Assembly: GCA_003601785.1 (NCBI GenBank) | Contig: PIYA01000067.1 | Location: forward strand, 1-5,786 | Direction: 5' to 3' | Source of the DNA: Candidatus Bathyarchaeota archaeon | GTDB lineage: Archaea > Thermoproteota > Bathyarchaeia > Bathyarchaeales > Bathycorpusculaceae | Length of the DNA stretch: 5,786 nt | Part shown: positions 1 through 5,405 of the stretch, piece after piece | Layout: each line of letters begins with the position of its first letter | Numbering within the stretch: position 1 is the first letter of the stretch | Program-made: the position numbers and the translations under genes | The notes under the pieces: model-generated | Seen by the model: the letters and a program-made list of their open reading frames with translations, nothing else | Told to the model about the DNA's origin: nothing | The model's database searches: none

Positions 1-1091
1 TGTGGAGAATTCTCCGTCCAGACGCTGCGGCTGTGCTGAGTAACAAGAAGGCTAGAAGAAGCTTAGCTAGATACTTCGCTGTTATGGAAAATGAGAAGCC
101 AGCAAAGTTCGTAATAGCGAAAAAAATTCCAGCTGAGTTCAGCAATGAAGACTCCATCGAAGAGCTATGGAGAAAACATGAGAAGCTCACAGAGGAATTT
201 TACAAGGTTGAAAGAGAAGTCGACGCAAAACTGAAAAACTTAGAGGATGTAGAGACTCCTGAAAAGTCATATTTAGATCTGAAAATTGAAATCGCAAAAA
301 GAATTCTCACCAATTGTCATTTCTGCATAAGAAGATGTGGTGTCAATAGAACGGAAAACCAAACCGGATATTGCAGATGCGGCGCAAAAATAATGGTTTC
401 AAGCATCTTTGAACACATGGGCGAAGAACCGGAACTTGTGCCTTCTGGAACAATCTTCACCATGGGCTGCACGATGCGTTGTAAACACTGCCAGAACTGG
501 ACGATATCTCAGTGGTTTGAGAAGGGAGAAACATACACGACTGAACAGTTGGCAAGAGAGGTTGAACGTTTGCGTAGAAGCGGCTGTAGAAACGTTAATC
601 TTGTAGGTGGAGAGCCAACACCTTGGCTTGAACAGTGGCTTGAAACGTTCAAGTATGTTAACGTAAACGTTCCGGTTGTCTGGAACTCTAACAGTTATTA
701 CAGTCCAGAAACAGCGCGGCTTTTAGCTGGATTCGTTGATGTCTACTTGTTAGATTTCAAGTATGGACCAGACGATTGCGCGGAGAGAATCTCCGACGCG
801 CCGAACTATTGGGAGGCTTGCACACGAAACCATCTGGAGGCGAGGAGATACGGTGAACTCATAATTCGCATACTGGTTTTGCCCAATCATCTAGAGTGCT
901 GCGTGAAACCCATAGTGGAATGGATAGCGAAAAACCTAGGCGTAGAAACGAGAGTCAACATTATGTTTCAGTACAGACCGGAGTGGCGGGCGTACGAAAT
1001 TCCAGAACTGAGGAGAAGATTGACAAAGGATGAGATGAAAAGAGCTGTTCAACTGGCAAAGGAAGTTAATTTAACGAATTTTATAACATAA
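1..1091 (+). CDS. Radical SAM protein, PflX/COG1313-like (5' partial)
   Basis: Predicted radical SAM iron-sulfur enzyme related to pyruvate formate-lyase activating proteins, of the PflX/COG1313 type; the substrate is unknown. Numbering the visible fragment from the codon at base 3 gives 362 residues. The [4Fe-4S] motif CxxxCxxC is C156, C160, C163 (GCTMRCKHCQNW, bases 465-500), and the SAM-binding GGEP motif is residues 202-205. An extra cysteine cluster lies ahead of it: C105, C108, C112, C124 and C126, in the CxxC...RRCGVNR...GYCRCG pattern typical of this family. DFKYG at 251-255 is another family signature. The frame is open to the left edge without a stop (WRILRPDAAAVLSNKK), so the GTG at 33 is probably internal and the true start is upstream of the window. 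No glycyl-radical enzyme is nearby that it might activate. The class is secure, the function is not. Confidence 0.92.
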   Translation, partial: WRILRPDAAAVLSNKKARRSLARYFAVMENEKPAKFVIAKKIPAEFSNEDSIEELWRKHEKLTEEFYKVEREVDAKLKNLEDVETPEKSYLDLKIEIAKRILTNCHFCIRRCGVNRTENQTGYCRCGAKIMVSSIFEHMGEEPELVPSGTIFTMGCTMRCKHCQNWTISQWFEKGETYTTEQLAREVERLRRSGCRNVNLVGGEPTPWLEQWLETFKYVNVNVPVVWNSNSYYSPETARLLAGFVDVYLLDFKYGPDDCAERISDAPNYWEACTRNHLEARRYGELIIRILVLPNHLECCVKPIVEWIAKNLGVETRVNIMFQYRPEWRAYEIPELRRRLTKDEMKRAVQLAKEVNLTNFIT

Positions 1092-1160
1092 AGCGTGAAG
1101 GGGCAAGCGAAAGCTATTTCCTAGAGGAAGTTTTCATTGATAACGGAAAAGGGAACAATA

Positions 1161-1367
1161 ATGCCGTATTGCCCGGAATGTGGCGGTGAAATGGTATACG
1201 TTTCCTCGCTTAAACGCTATGTGTGTAAAAGCTGCGGGCTTTCACTGACACAGCAGGAGCTGATGGAGCTGAGGGCTAAGCTTAGACCAGCCGTAGACAC
1301 CGAAGAGGATGAAAGACAGAAGCGGAGAAAGGAATATCTTAAATGGTGGCTTAGCAAGAAAAAGTAA
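1161..1367 (+). CDS. Small zinc-ribbon protein
   Basis: A 68-residue protein with an N-terminal zinc ribbon and a charged C-terminal helix. Two CxxC knuckles (C4, C7 and C22, C25; CPECGG and CKSCGL) are 14 residues apart and should bind one zinc. From about residue 34 the chain is a highly charged helix (QQELMELRAKLR, then an acidic patch) ending in KEYLKWWLSKKK. I chose ATG 1161 because the ribbon conventionally begins MPYCPECGG. A TTG at 1137 in the same frame has GAGG at 1124-1127 ahead of it and would add eight residues; the RBS for ATG 1161 (GGGA, 1151-1154) is weaker, so the start is not settled. It lies 69 bases after the radical SAM gene and may be co-transcribed, or use an A/T box around 1079-1087 overlapping that gene's end. 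Partner and function are unknown; nucleic-acid or protein binding is plausible. Confidence 0.8.
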   Translation: MPYCPECGGEMVYVSSLKRYVCKSCGLSLTQQELMELRAKLRPAVDTEEDERQKRRKEYLKWWLSKKK

Positions 1368-1429
1368 AACCCGTTAAAGCATAGTGTTTTAAACGTGAGT
1401 TAGCAAACCGCATAAAAGGGGCAAGACAG

Positions 1430-1438
1430 CTTTATCTA
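1430..1438 (+). promoter_or_regulatory. TATA-like box ahead of the CinA-like gene
   Basis: CTTTATCTA fits the archaeal TATA-box pattern. A start of transcription about 25 bases on (near 1456-1460) would give a leader of about 20 bases, which contains the ribosome binding site GGGAG (1463-1467), nine bases before the ATG at 1477. The rest of the 109-base gap shows no other convincing structure. Position and composition are the only evidence. Confidence 0.4.
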
Positions 1439-1476
1439 TTGTATTGTAACATTTGATTAAAAGGGAGAAATAGGGA

Positions 1477-2310
1477 ATGAACCAGCCGATAATGGAAATA
1501 ATCTGCGTAGGCAATGAACTGTTGATAGGCAAAACTTTAAACACAAACGCTCAGTGGTTGGCGAAGCGCGCCACCACGCTTGGAATAGCGGTTGAGAGGA
1601 TAACGGTTGTAGGCGACGAAGTTGACAAAATAGCTACTGTTATACAAGAAGCTTTGAGACGAAAGCCAAAGTTCATAATAACAACCGGCGGGTTAGGTCC
1701 AACCTTTGACGACAAAACCTTGCAAGGAATAGCGAAAGCTCTAAACCGTAAACTCGAGGTGGACGAGAAAGCCTTGGAAATGGTCAAGGAAAAGTATGAC
1801 ACATACTTCAAAGAGGGAAAAATCGAGAAAGTGGAACTGACTCCGCCCAGAGTCAAGATGGCTACGCTTCCCAAAGGAGCAGAACCTCTGCCTAATCCCG
1901 TTGGTACAGCTCCAGGTGTAAAGTTGGATGTCGAGGGTACATCTCTGATAGCTTTGCCAGGTGTCCCTCGGGAAATGGAGGCAATCTTTGAGGAATCTGT
2001 TGTGCCTTTGTTAAAGAAGGCTGGCAAGGTGATGTTTTTTGAAACAAGCATACACGCAGACGGCATCATGGAGTCAACTTTGGCTCCTTTAATAGACAGA
2101 GTCATGCATGACAATCCATATGTTTACATAAAGTCTCACCCGAAAGGTGAGGAGAGAAAACCACACATTGAAGTTCACTTTTCAACAACGGCTAAAAACT
2201 CGAAAACCGCGAAAAACCGCCTTGGAAAAGCCATAATTCAACTTTCAGAATTGGTGCAGAAAAACGGGGGAAAAATCAGAGTTTTAAAGAAAAAACCTAA
2301 CTCTGTTTGA
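1477..2310 (+). CDS. CinA N-terminal-type (COG1058) protein, MoaB/MogA fold
   Basis: A 277-residue protein of the CinA/COG1058 family, often labelled nicotinamide mononucleotide deamidase-related. Family hallmarks are clear: GNELLIGK (12-19), TTGGLGPTFDD (69-79), NPVGTAPG (140-147) and LPGVPREM (160-167). Together they define the molybdopterin-binding-like (MoaB/MogA) fold over about residues 5-180. In bacterial CinA this domain has been linked to ADP-ribose pyrophosphatase activity, while NMN amidase activity resides in a C-terminal PncC domain. That domain is absent: after residue 180 there is only about 100 residues of the CinA middle region, and the chain ends in a lysine-rich tail (IRVLKKKPNSV). 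NMN deamidase activity should therefore not be inferred from the usual name. The start is ATG 1477 with GGGAG nine bases upstream; Met6 lacks an RBS. It has its own likely promoter and ends 236 bases before the next gene, so it may be monocistronic. Confidence 0.93.
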   Translation: MNQPIMEIICVGNELLIGKTLNTNAQWLAKRATTLGIAVERITVVGDEVDKIATVIQEALRRKPKFIITTGGLGPTFDDKTLQGIAKALNRKLEVDEKALEMVKEKYDTYFKEGKIEKVELTPPRVKMATLPKGAEPLPNPVGTAPGVKLDVEGTSLIALPGVPREMEAIFEESVVPLLKKAGKVMFFETSIHADGIMESTLAPLIDRVMHDNPYVYIKSHPKGEERKPHIEVHFSTTAKNSKTAKNRLGKAIIQLSELVQKNGGKIRVLKKKPNSV

Positions 2311-2374
2311 AGCGGTAATTACCACCAAACGGAAAAGTGAGACAGATATAACCTGTTTATCTTAATCATTTTAG

Positions 2375-2382
2375 CTTTATTA
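2375..2382 (+). promoter_or_regulatory. TATA-like box ahead of the structured element
   Basis: CTTTATTA, inside the A/T-rich run TTTTAGCTTTATTAGGG, resembles an archaeal TATA box. The usual spacing of about 25 bases puts the transcription start at 2403-2406, exactly at the base of the inverted repeat at 2405-2469. This suggests the repeat is transcribed, either alone or as the 5' leader of the gene at 2547. A second A/T box nearer that gene (CATAAAT, around 2509-2515) could serve it instead. Confidence 0.35.
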
Positions 2383-2404
2383 GGGAGAGAAGAGTACAAA
2401 ATTG

Positions 2405-2469
2405 TGGTTGCGATGAGGGGCAGGCTAGACACTGATAGATGATTGGAAATCCGGGTGTCCTAGCAACCA
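2405..2469 (+). ncRNA. Candidate structured RNA (nested inverted repeat; partial C/D-box resemblance)
   Basis: A 65-base element in the gap between the CinA-like gene and the surface-protein gene. The outer arms TGGTTGC (2405-2411) and GCAACCA (2463-2469) pair perfectly. Inside, TAGACAC (2426-2432) pairs with GTGTCCTA (2455-2462) with C2459 bulged, and GATT (2441-2444) pairs with AATC (2448-2451) around a triloop. A 14-base bulge (2412-2425) contains GATGAGG. Next to the terminal stem sits GCGATGA (2410-2416), one base off box C (RTGATGA); CTGA at 2432-2435 fits a D' box and ATGATTG at 2439-2445 a weak C' box. The expected D box reads CTAG (2460-2463) instead of CTGA and would not form the tandem G-A pairs of a kink-turn. 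It is therefore either a degenerate C/D RNA or another structured RNA or leader. Transcription from the box at 2375 is inferred. Confidence 0.4.
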
Positions 2470-2494
2470 TTTCAAATTTTAACTATTGATTTGA

Positions 2495-2508
2495 GGTTCA
2501 TAAGAACC
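2495..2508 (+). other. Short hairpin in the leader of the surface-protein gene
   Basis: GGTTC (2495-2499) and GAACC (2504-2508) form a perfect five-pair stem around the loop ATAA. It lies 38 bases before the TTG start at 2547, between the larger structured element and the ribosome binding site. It is short enough to be chance, but its GGTT/AACC arms could also pair with those of the element at 2405-2469. Confidence 0.35.
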
Positions 2509-2535
2509 ATAAATCGGCATAGGAACAACACTTTT

Positions 2536-2540
2536 GAGGG
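2536..2540 (+). promoter_or_regulatory. Ribosome binding site deciding the TTG start at 2547
   Basis: GAGGG lies six bases before TTG 2547. An in-frame TGA at 2535-2537 overlaps the site, so the reading frame cannot begin earlier and TTG 2547 is the first usable start. Confidence 0.6.
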
Positions 2541-2546
2541 AAAACT

Positions 2547-3680
2547 TTGAGTTCGAAGCTGTCAAGGGTAACAGTGTTAACGGTAACCTTTTCGTTGGTT
2601 GTTTTTCTTTTTTCAAGCTGCCTAGCTGAAACATACAATCTTTCGTATCAACTTTTGGATAATCCAAACGGGTTGAAACATTACAGGCTTAACGTTGCCG
2701 TCTCGCAGTCCCTTTATGAATATTACAAAGATAAGAATCACAGATTAAGTTCAAACAGCGACTTTGCAAAGTTTGTCACACCCTACTCGTTGAAGCCAAT
2801 AGCTGAAAACCTCTGGAAAATATACACGGACGATGAAGACTTCGCAAACGGAGTTTTAATGATCGTTCATCAAATACCATACAAGGAAACGCTGCCAGCT
2901 AAGTATCCGGTTGAAACCATCGTTGAAAATCAAGGAGACTGCGACCTTTTCAGCTATATAGCGGCTTCTATAATGAAGGCTGGCGGACTTGACGTTGTGC
3001 TTTTATACTATGAAAGTGAGGAACACATGAACATCGGCGTCCATTTATCCCATAAACCATACGACGTGAGAGGACAAGCCTATTATGTAACATACAACGG
3101 CGTTCAGTACTATATAGCTGAATGCACTGGTGACAACTGGAGGGACGGATGGAGAGTCGGTGAATGCCCAGACAGCTTACGATACGCCTCCCCCCACATA
3201 ATAACTCTTGAAAACTGTGAACAGATAGCTCCAGGACAAGTTACTGCGAGCTACAAAACCTTAGCAGCGTCGACAATCACGTTGACGGCTTCATCTTCAT
3301 ACGTTATTCAAGGCAGCACCGTGACTCTTTTCGGAAAACTTTCACCCGGCATACAGAGCGAAAACATCACGATTTATGTTAAGGTGAACGGGTTTCCATG
3401 GACAACTATGGACACTGTTAAAACCGATGTTAACGGAAGCTTCACATACACTTGGAGAACTGAAAGAGCTGGCATATACTATATTCGCGCAAGCTGGTCT
3501 GGAAACGATGATTACGCTGGAGCAGACAGTACAATTCAAAACATAACGGTCATGTCCGTATTTTTCGTTTTGTTAGGGGTTATTACTATAATATTAGTTT
3601 GCATAGGTTTGTTCATATTCTTGATATCTAGAAAAAACCAACCAAGTTTGGAACCTCAACCGCCAGAAATCCCAAGTTAA
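2547..3680 (+). CDS. Secreted, C-terminally anchored transglutaminase-like / Ig-like domain protein
   Basis: A 377-residue predicted surface protein. Residues 1-28 form a signal peptide: basic KLSR, a hydrophobic stretch 8-22, and a likely cut after CLA28. Residues about 95-215 match the transglutaminase-like (papain-fold) family. Key motifs are NQGDCDLFSYIAASIMKAG with candidate nucleophile C132, EEHMNIGVHL with H160, and YYIAECTG with E192 as the third residue, followed by WRVGECP, like the IGE.P motif of archaeal members. Residues about 242-335 are an Ig-like beta-sandwich (GSTVTLFGKL, YIRASWSGNDDYAG). Residues 336-360 are a membrane helix, then a short cytoplasmic tail (RKNQPSLEPQPPEIPS). 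NxS/T glycosylation sites occur at N31, N273, N296 and N332. It may be a cysteine protease or cross-linking enzyme on the outer face, or a non-catalytic relative; the substrate is unknown. It starts at TTG with GAGGG upstream, and does not share a clear operon with its neighbours. Confidence 0.88.
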   Translation: MSSKLSRVTVLTVTFSLVVFLFSSCLAETYNLSYQLLDNPNGLKHYRLNVAVSQSLYEYYKDKNHRLSSNSDFAKFVTPYSLKPIAENLWKIYTDDEDFANGVLMIVHQIPYKETLPAKYPVETIVENQGDCDLFSYIAASIMKAGGLDVVLLYYESEEHMNIGVHLSHKPYDVRGQAYYVTYNGVQYYIAECTGDNWRDGWRVGECPDSLRYASPHIITLENCEQIAPGQVTASYKTLAASTITLTASSSYVIQGSTVTLFGKLSPGIQSENITIYVKVNGFPWTTMDTVKTDVNGSFTYTWRTERAGIYYIRASWSGNDDYAGADSTIQNITVMSVFFVLLGVITIILVCIGLFIFLISRKNQPSLEPQPPEIPS

Positions 3681-3688
3681 CGGAAAGA

Positions 3689-3698
3689 CTTTTACTTA
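3689..3698 (+). promoter_or_regulatory. Possible TATA-like box of the GPN GTPase gene
   Basis: CTTTTACTTA lies just after the preceding stop codon. A start of transcription near 3720 would leave a leader of about 28 bases before TTG 3748. The evidence is only position and composition; read-through from the upstream gene is equally possible. Confidence 0.25.
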
Positions 3699-3737
3699 AG
3701 AGACAATGGATACTCTCAAGCATATACCTTGCTGAAA

Positions 3738-3743
3738 GGTGAT
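3738..3743 (+). promoter_or_regulatory. Ribosome binding site deciding the TTG start at 3748
   Basis: GGTGAT is a standard archaeal Shine-Dalgarno sequence. Its own GTG (3739-3741) is in frame and could be mistaken for the start, but nothing suitable lies upstream of that GTG. Spacing of four bases to TTG 3748 makes TTG the likely start, and the protein then begins MFVIFIIGTAGSGKS as in related GTPases. Confidence 0.7.
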
Positions 3744-3747
3744 TAGG

Positions 3748-4509
3748 TTGTTTGTAATTTTCATCATAGGAACGGCTGGTTCTGGAAAATCCCTCTTAAC
3801 AGCAACATTCAACGAATGGCTAAAAGAATCAAAACAAGACGTCACGGTTGTAAACCTAGACCCAGGAGCACTAACGCTTCCTTACACGCCTGACGTGGAC
3901 GTGCGGGATTACATCAACGTGGAAGCTTTGATGGATGAGTATCGCTTAGGTCCCAACGGTGCATTGATAATGGCTGCAGATTTGATCGCCGATCAGATTG
4001 AACGAATTTCTTCTGAGGTTGAGAGCTTGAAAGCTGACGTTGTTTTGGTGGACACGCCTGGACAAATGGAGTTGTTTGCTTTTAGGGAGAGCGGTCCTTA
4101 CATTGCTAATGAGCTTACAAGGGAGCCTAAAGCAATAGTTTACTTGTTTGACTCCGTTTTCTCTTTGAACCCGTTAAATTACGTTTCAAACATTTTCTTA
4201 TCCGCGGCTGTTTACAATCGCTTCTTTCTACCTCAAGTGCACGTGTTATCAAAATGTGATTTGCTTCCAAAGGAGGAAGTTGACAGAATCGTGGACTGGT
4301 CGGCTAAACCTAAGGCTTTGGAACACGCGATTGAAGAGAAACTTCAAGGAACAAGGCGTTTGTTAAGCAGGAACATGATGAAAGCCGTTTACCAGCTTGG
4401 CTTAAGGTTTCTGCTAATACCCGTATCAGCCAAGACGAACGAGGGAATGATAAACTTCAATATGGCTTTAGAGCGAATTCTGGCTGGTGGAGAAAAATAT
4501 ACGTATTAA
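3748..4509 (+). CDS. GPN-loop GTPase
   Basis: A cytoplasmic GTPase of the GPN-loop family, the archaeal counterpart of eukaryotic GPN1-3, which help assemble and import RNA polymerase II; the archaeal role is unsettled. The 253 residues match family length. In order: P-loop GTAGSGKS (8-15), the NLDPGALTLPYTPDVDVRDY segment (36-55), the diagnostic GPN insertion G68-P69-N70 (GPNGA), G3 motif DTPGQ (102-106), G4 as SKCD (168-171) where many GTPases have NKxD, and G5 VSAK (226-229). Serine in G4 also occurs in other GPN proteins and does not argue against activity. In characterised members the GPN loop reaches across a homodimer to aid hydrolysis. The start is TTG 3748, set by GGTGAT at 3738-3743; an in-frame GTG at 3739 would add three residues. 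A hairpin plus T-run follows at 4574-4597. Confidence 0.95.
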   Translation: MFVIFIIGTAGSGKSLLTATFNEWLKESKQDVTVVNLDPGALTLPYTPDVDVRDYINVEALMDEYRLGPNGALIMAADLIADQIERISSEVESLKADVVLVDTPGQMELFAFRESGPYIANELTREPKAIVYLFDSVFSLNPLNYVSNIFLSAAVYNRFFLPQVHVLSKCDLLPKEEVDRIVDWSAKPKALEHAIEEKLQGTRRLLSRNMMKAVYQLGLRFLLIPVSAKTNEGMINFNMALERILAGGEKYTY

Positions 4510-4573
4510 CAGTTTATTCGCAAAGAGTTCACGCTGTGTGGCTAAAGGAACATATTGGCTTTTATCTAAGCTA

Positions 4574-4597
4574 TCGGGTTTTTAAAACCGACTTTTT
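4574..4597 (+). terminator. Hairpin plus T-run between convergent genes
   Basis: TCGG(G)TTTT (4574-4582) pairs with AAAACCGA (4584-4591), with one bulged G, and is followed at once by TTTTT (4593-4597). This suits plus-strand termination after the GPN GTPase. It overlaps the last codons and stop (4582-4584) of the opposing gene, so one structure sits at the meeting point of two convergent genes. The minus-strand copy has no T-run after it, so it is not a convincing terminator in that direction. Confidence 0.5.
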
Positions 4598-5052
4598 CTC
4601 ACGTAATACTCTCTCACTATGCCGGCTGTTAACGCGATTAAGCCCACTGCCAACAAGTATATCATTGGATAAATGAACACCGAGAGCATAGCTTCATAGG
4701 TTACACTTGAAGGAAGTTGCGGGGTGAAAAACACCGCGACCCACATGATGACAAACGTGGCTATGCACCCCAACCCGAGCCCTACAGAAAGCCCATGCAC
4801 GAAACTTCCATTGTTTTCCTGATTGTTCATTCCGTTGTTTACGGCTCGCTGTATCCTCTCTCGCGTCTGTTCCTCGCCCTGTTCTGTTGGTTCTTCTTTC
4901 AGTTCTTCTGCGGGTTCTTCCATGACAGCTTCTTCAACAAATGGATGCTCTTCATCTTCTATTGTTCGCTCTTGTGGAGCATTTTCTTCCTGTGTAAATT
5001 CTTCTTCATCATAGTCCGTATCTTCTTCTCGTGTTTCTTGTTCAGCTTCCAT
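4582..5052 (-). CDS. Membrane protein with a long acidic N-terminal tail and two helices
   Basis: I do not recognise a named family. In this 156-residue protein, residues 1-66 are a low-complexity, highly acidic stretch of Glu/Asp with Pro, Thr and Gln, surely disordered. A short polar Asn/Gln/Gly linker follows (72-82, VNNGMNNQENN). Two hydrophobic helices lie at about 86-109 (HGLSVGLGLGCIATFVIMWV) and 122-145 (MLSVFIYPMIYLLAVGLIAL), separated by a short PQLPSS loop. The end is basic (VREYYVRKSRF), which by the positive-inside rule puts both termini in the cytoplasm. The acidic tail could be a protein- or metal-binding arm; that is guesswork. The start is ATG 5052 with an imperfect RBS, GGCGGA (5058-5063). 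An A/T-rich block upstream (5088-5110) may be its promoter. Two plus-strand frames inside it, rich in Phe/Cys and Ser/Cys, are antisense reflections of the Glu codons. Confidence 0.8.
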   Translation of the reverse strand: MEAEQETREEDTDYDEEEFTQEENAPQERTIEDEEHPFVEEAVMEEPAEELKEEPTEQGEEQTRERIQRAVNNGMNNQENNGSFVHGLSVGLGLGCIATFVIMWVAVFFTPQLPSSVTYEAMLSVFIYPMIYLLAVGLIALTAGIVREYYVRKSRF

Positions 5053-5087
5053 AATGTTCCGCCTTCTTTTGTTTGTTAGAAGGGTGC

Positions 5088-5110
5088 ATTAATAAAATTA
5101 TTTAATTACA
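5088..5110 (-). promoter_or_regulatory. A/T-rich promoter region of the acidic membrane protein gene
   Basis: Read on the minus strand this is TGTAATTAAATAATTTTATT, about 40-55 bases ahead of ATG 5052. A TATA-like element here (TTAAATA) would start transcription around 5070-5078. The assignment rests only on composition and spacing. Confidence 0.3.
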
Positions 5111-5112
5111 GA

Positions 5113-5132
5113 TTCTGATTTAGAATTCAGAA
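5113..5132 (-). terminator. Hairpin after the small PC4-like gene
   Basis: Six perfect pairs, TTCTGA with TCAGAA around an eight-base loop, begin four bases after the stop codon of the gene at 5136-5399. On the minus strand the following sequence is A/T-rich but has only a short T-run (ATTTTATT), so termination is possible but weak. Confidence 0.3.
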
Positions 5133-5135
5133 AAA

Positions 5136-5399
5136 CTATCTTGAAACAAGTTTTGGAAGAAGCTGCTCTATCGCGGTTTTAAGCTTGTTCCATTCATCCA
5201 AATTTCTTATGTTAAACTTGTGTTTTCTTTTCCATGCGCCGTTTCTGTTCTGCCAGAGATACAAACCTATTGACCGTTTTCCGAAAGATTCAAACACAAC
5301 TATGGCTTCCCACCATTTTTCACTCCTAAAGATTGTGACGTAATCAACGACTTTGTAAAAGTCTGATATGGGTAATTTTTCGCTTGTTTTTTCAGTCAT
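5136..5399 (-). CDS. Small basic protein, possible PC4-like ssDNA-binding fold
   Basis: An 87-residue protein that I cannot name with certainty. It shows alternating strand-like segments (WWEAIVVFES, RSIGLYLWQ, WKRKHKFNIR) and then one amphipathic helix (LDEWNKLKTAIEQLLPKL). The order of strands, a basic hairpin with NG turn (QNRNGAWKRK), and a helix beginning xxEWxxLKxAI resembles the C-terminal domain of the transcription coactivator PC4/p15, which binds single-stranded DNA through basic strands. The resemblance is by eye only. The start is ATG 5399: GGTG (5406-5409) lies six bases upstream as RBS, and the GTG within that site (5406-5408) is in frame and is the likely misannotation. It lies 43 bases after the aminopeptidase gene on the same strand and 83 bases before the acidic membrane protein gene, so it may share a transcript with the former. 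Confidence 0.72.
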   Translation of the reverse strand: MTEKTSEKLPISDFYKVVDYVTIFRSEKWWEAIVVFESFGKRSIGLYLWQNRNGAWKRKHKFNIRNLDEWNKLKTAIEQLLPKLVSR

Positions 5400-5405
5400 A
5401 ACACG

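Noticed and set aside
409..606. A 65-codon frame on the plus strand within the radical SAM gene
   Set aside because: It overlaps the CxxxCxxC and SAM-binding region in another frame and has no RBS or recognisable domain.
1551..2114. A 187-codon open frame on the minus strand inside the CinA-like gene
   Set aside because: It lies wholly opposite a gene with clear family motifs, and its translation (Ser- and Pro-rich) shows no motif of its own. It is an antisense shadow.
1099..2424. Similar AGGGGCAAG or AGGGGCAGG strings at 1099, 1417 and 2416 in three gaps
   Set aside because: Only 8-9 bases are shared, the flanks differ, and they sit in different contexts, so chance or purine-rich composition explains them.
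2413..2442. A short frame (ATG 2413, nine codons) inside the structured element
   Set aside because: No ribosome binding site at a suitable distance, and it lies within the hairpin. A leader peptide is not supported.
2405..2469. Reading the inverted repeat as a tRNA or tRNA relic
   Set aside because: No T-loop TTCRANT sequence, no anticodon arm and a length of 65 bases do not fit a tRNA.
3748..4509. SKCD instead of NKxD in the G4 motif as a sign of a dead GTPase
   Set aside because: Serine at this place is known in other GPN proteins and all other motifs are intact.
4548..4565. TATA-like GGCTTTTATCTAAG in the gap between the convergent genes
   Set aside because: It resembles the promoter box at 1430, but it would drive antisense transcription across the end of the minus-strand gene and no gene lies downstream on that strand.
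4717..5079. Plus-strand frames opposite the acidic membrane protein, rich in Phe/Cys and Ser/Cys
   Set aside because: They mirror runs of Glu codons (GAA/GAG read backwards as TTC/CTC). The minus-strand reading has a coherent tail plus two membrane helices.
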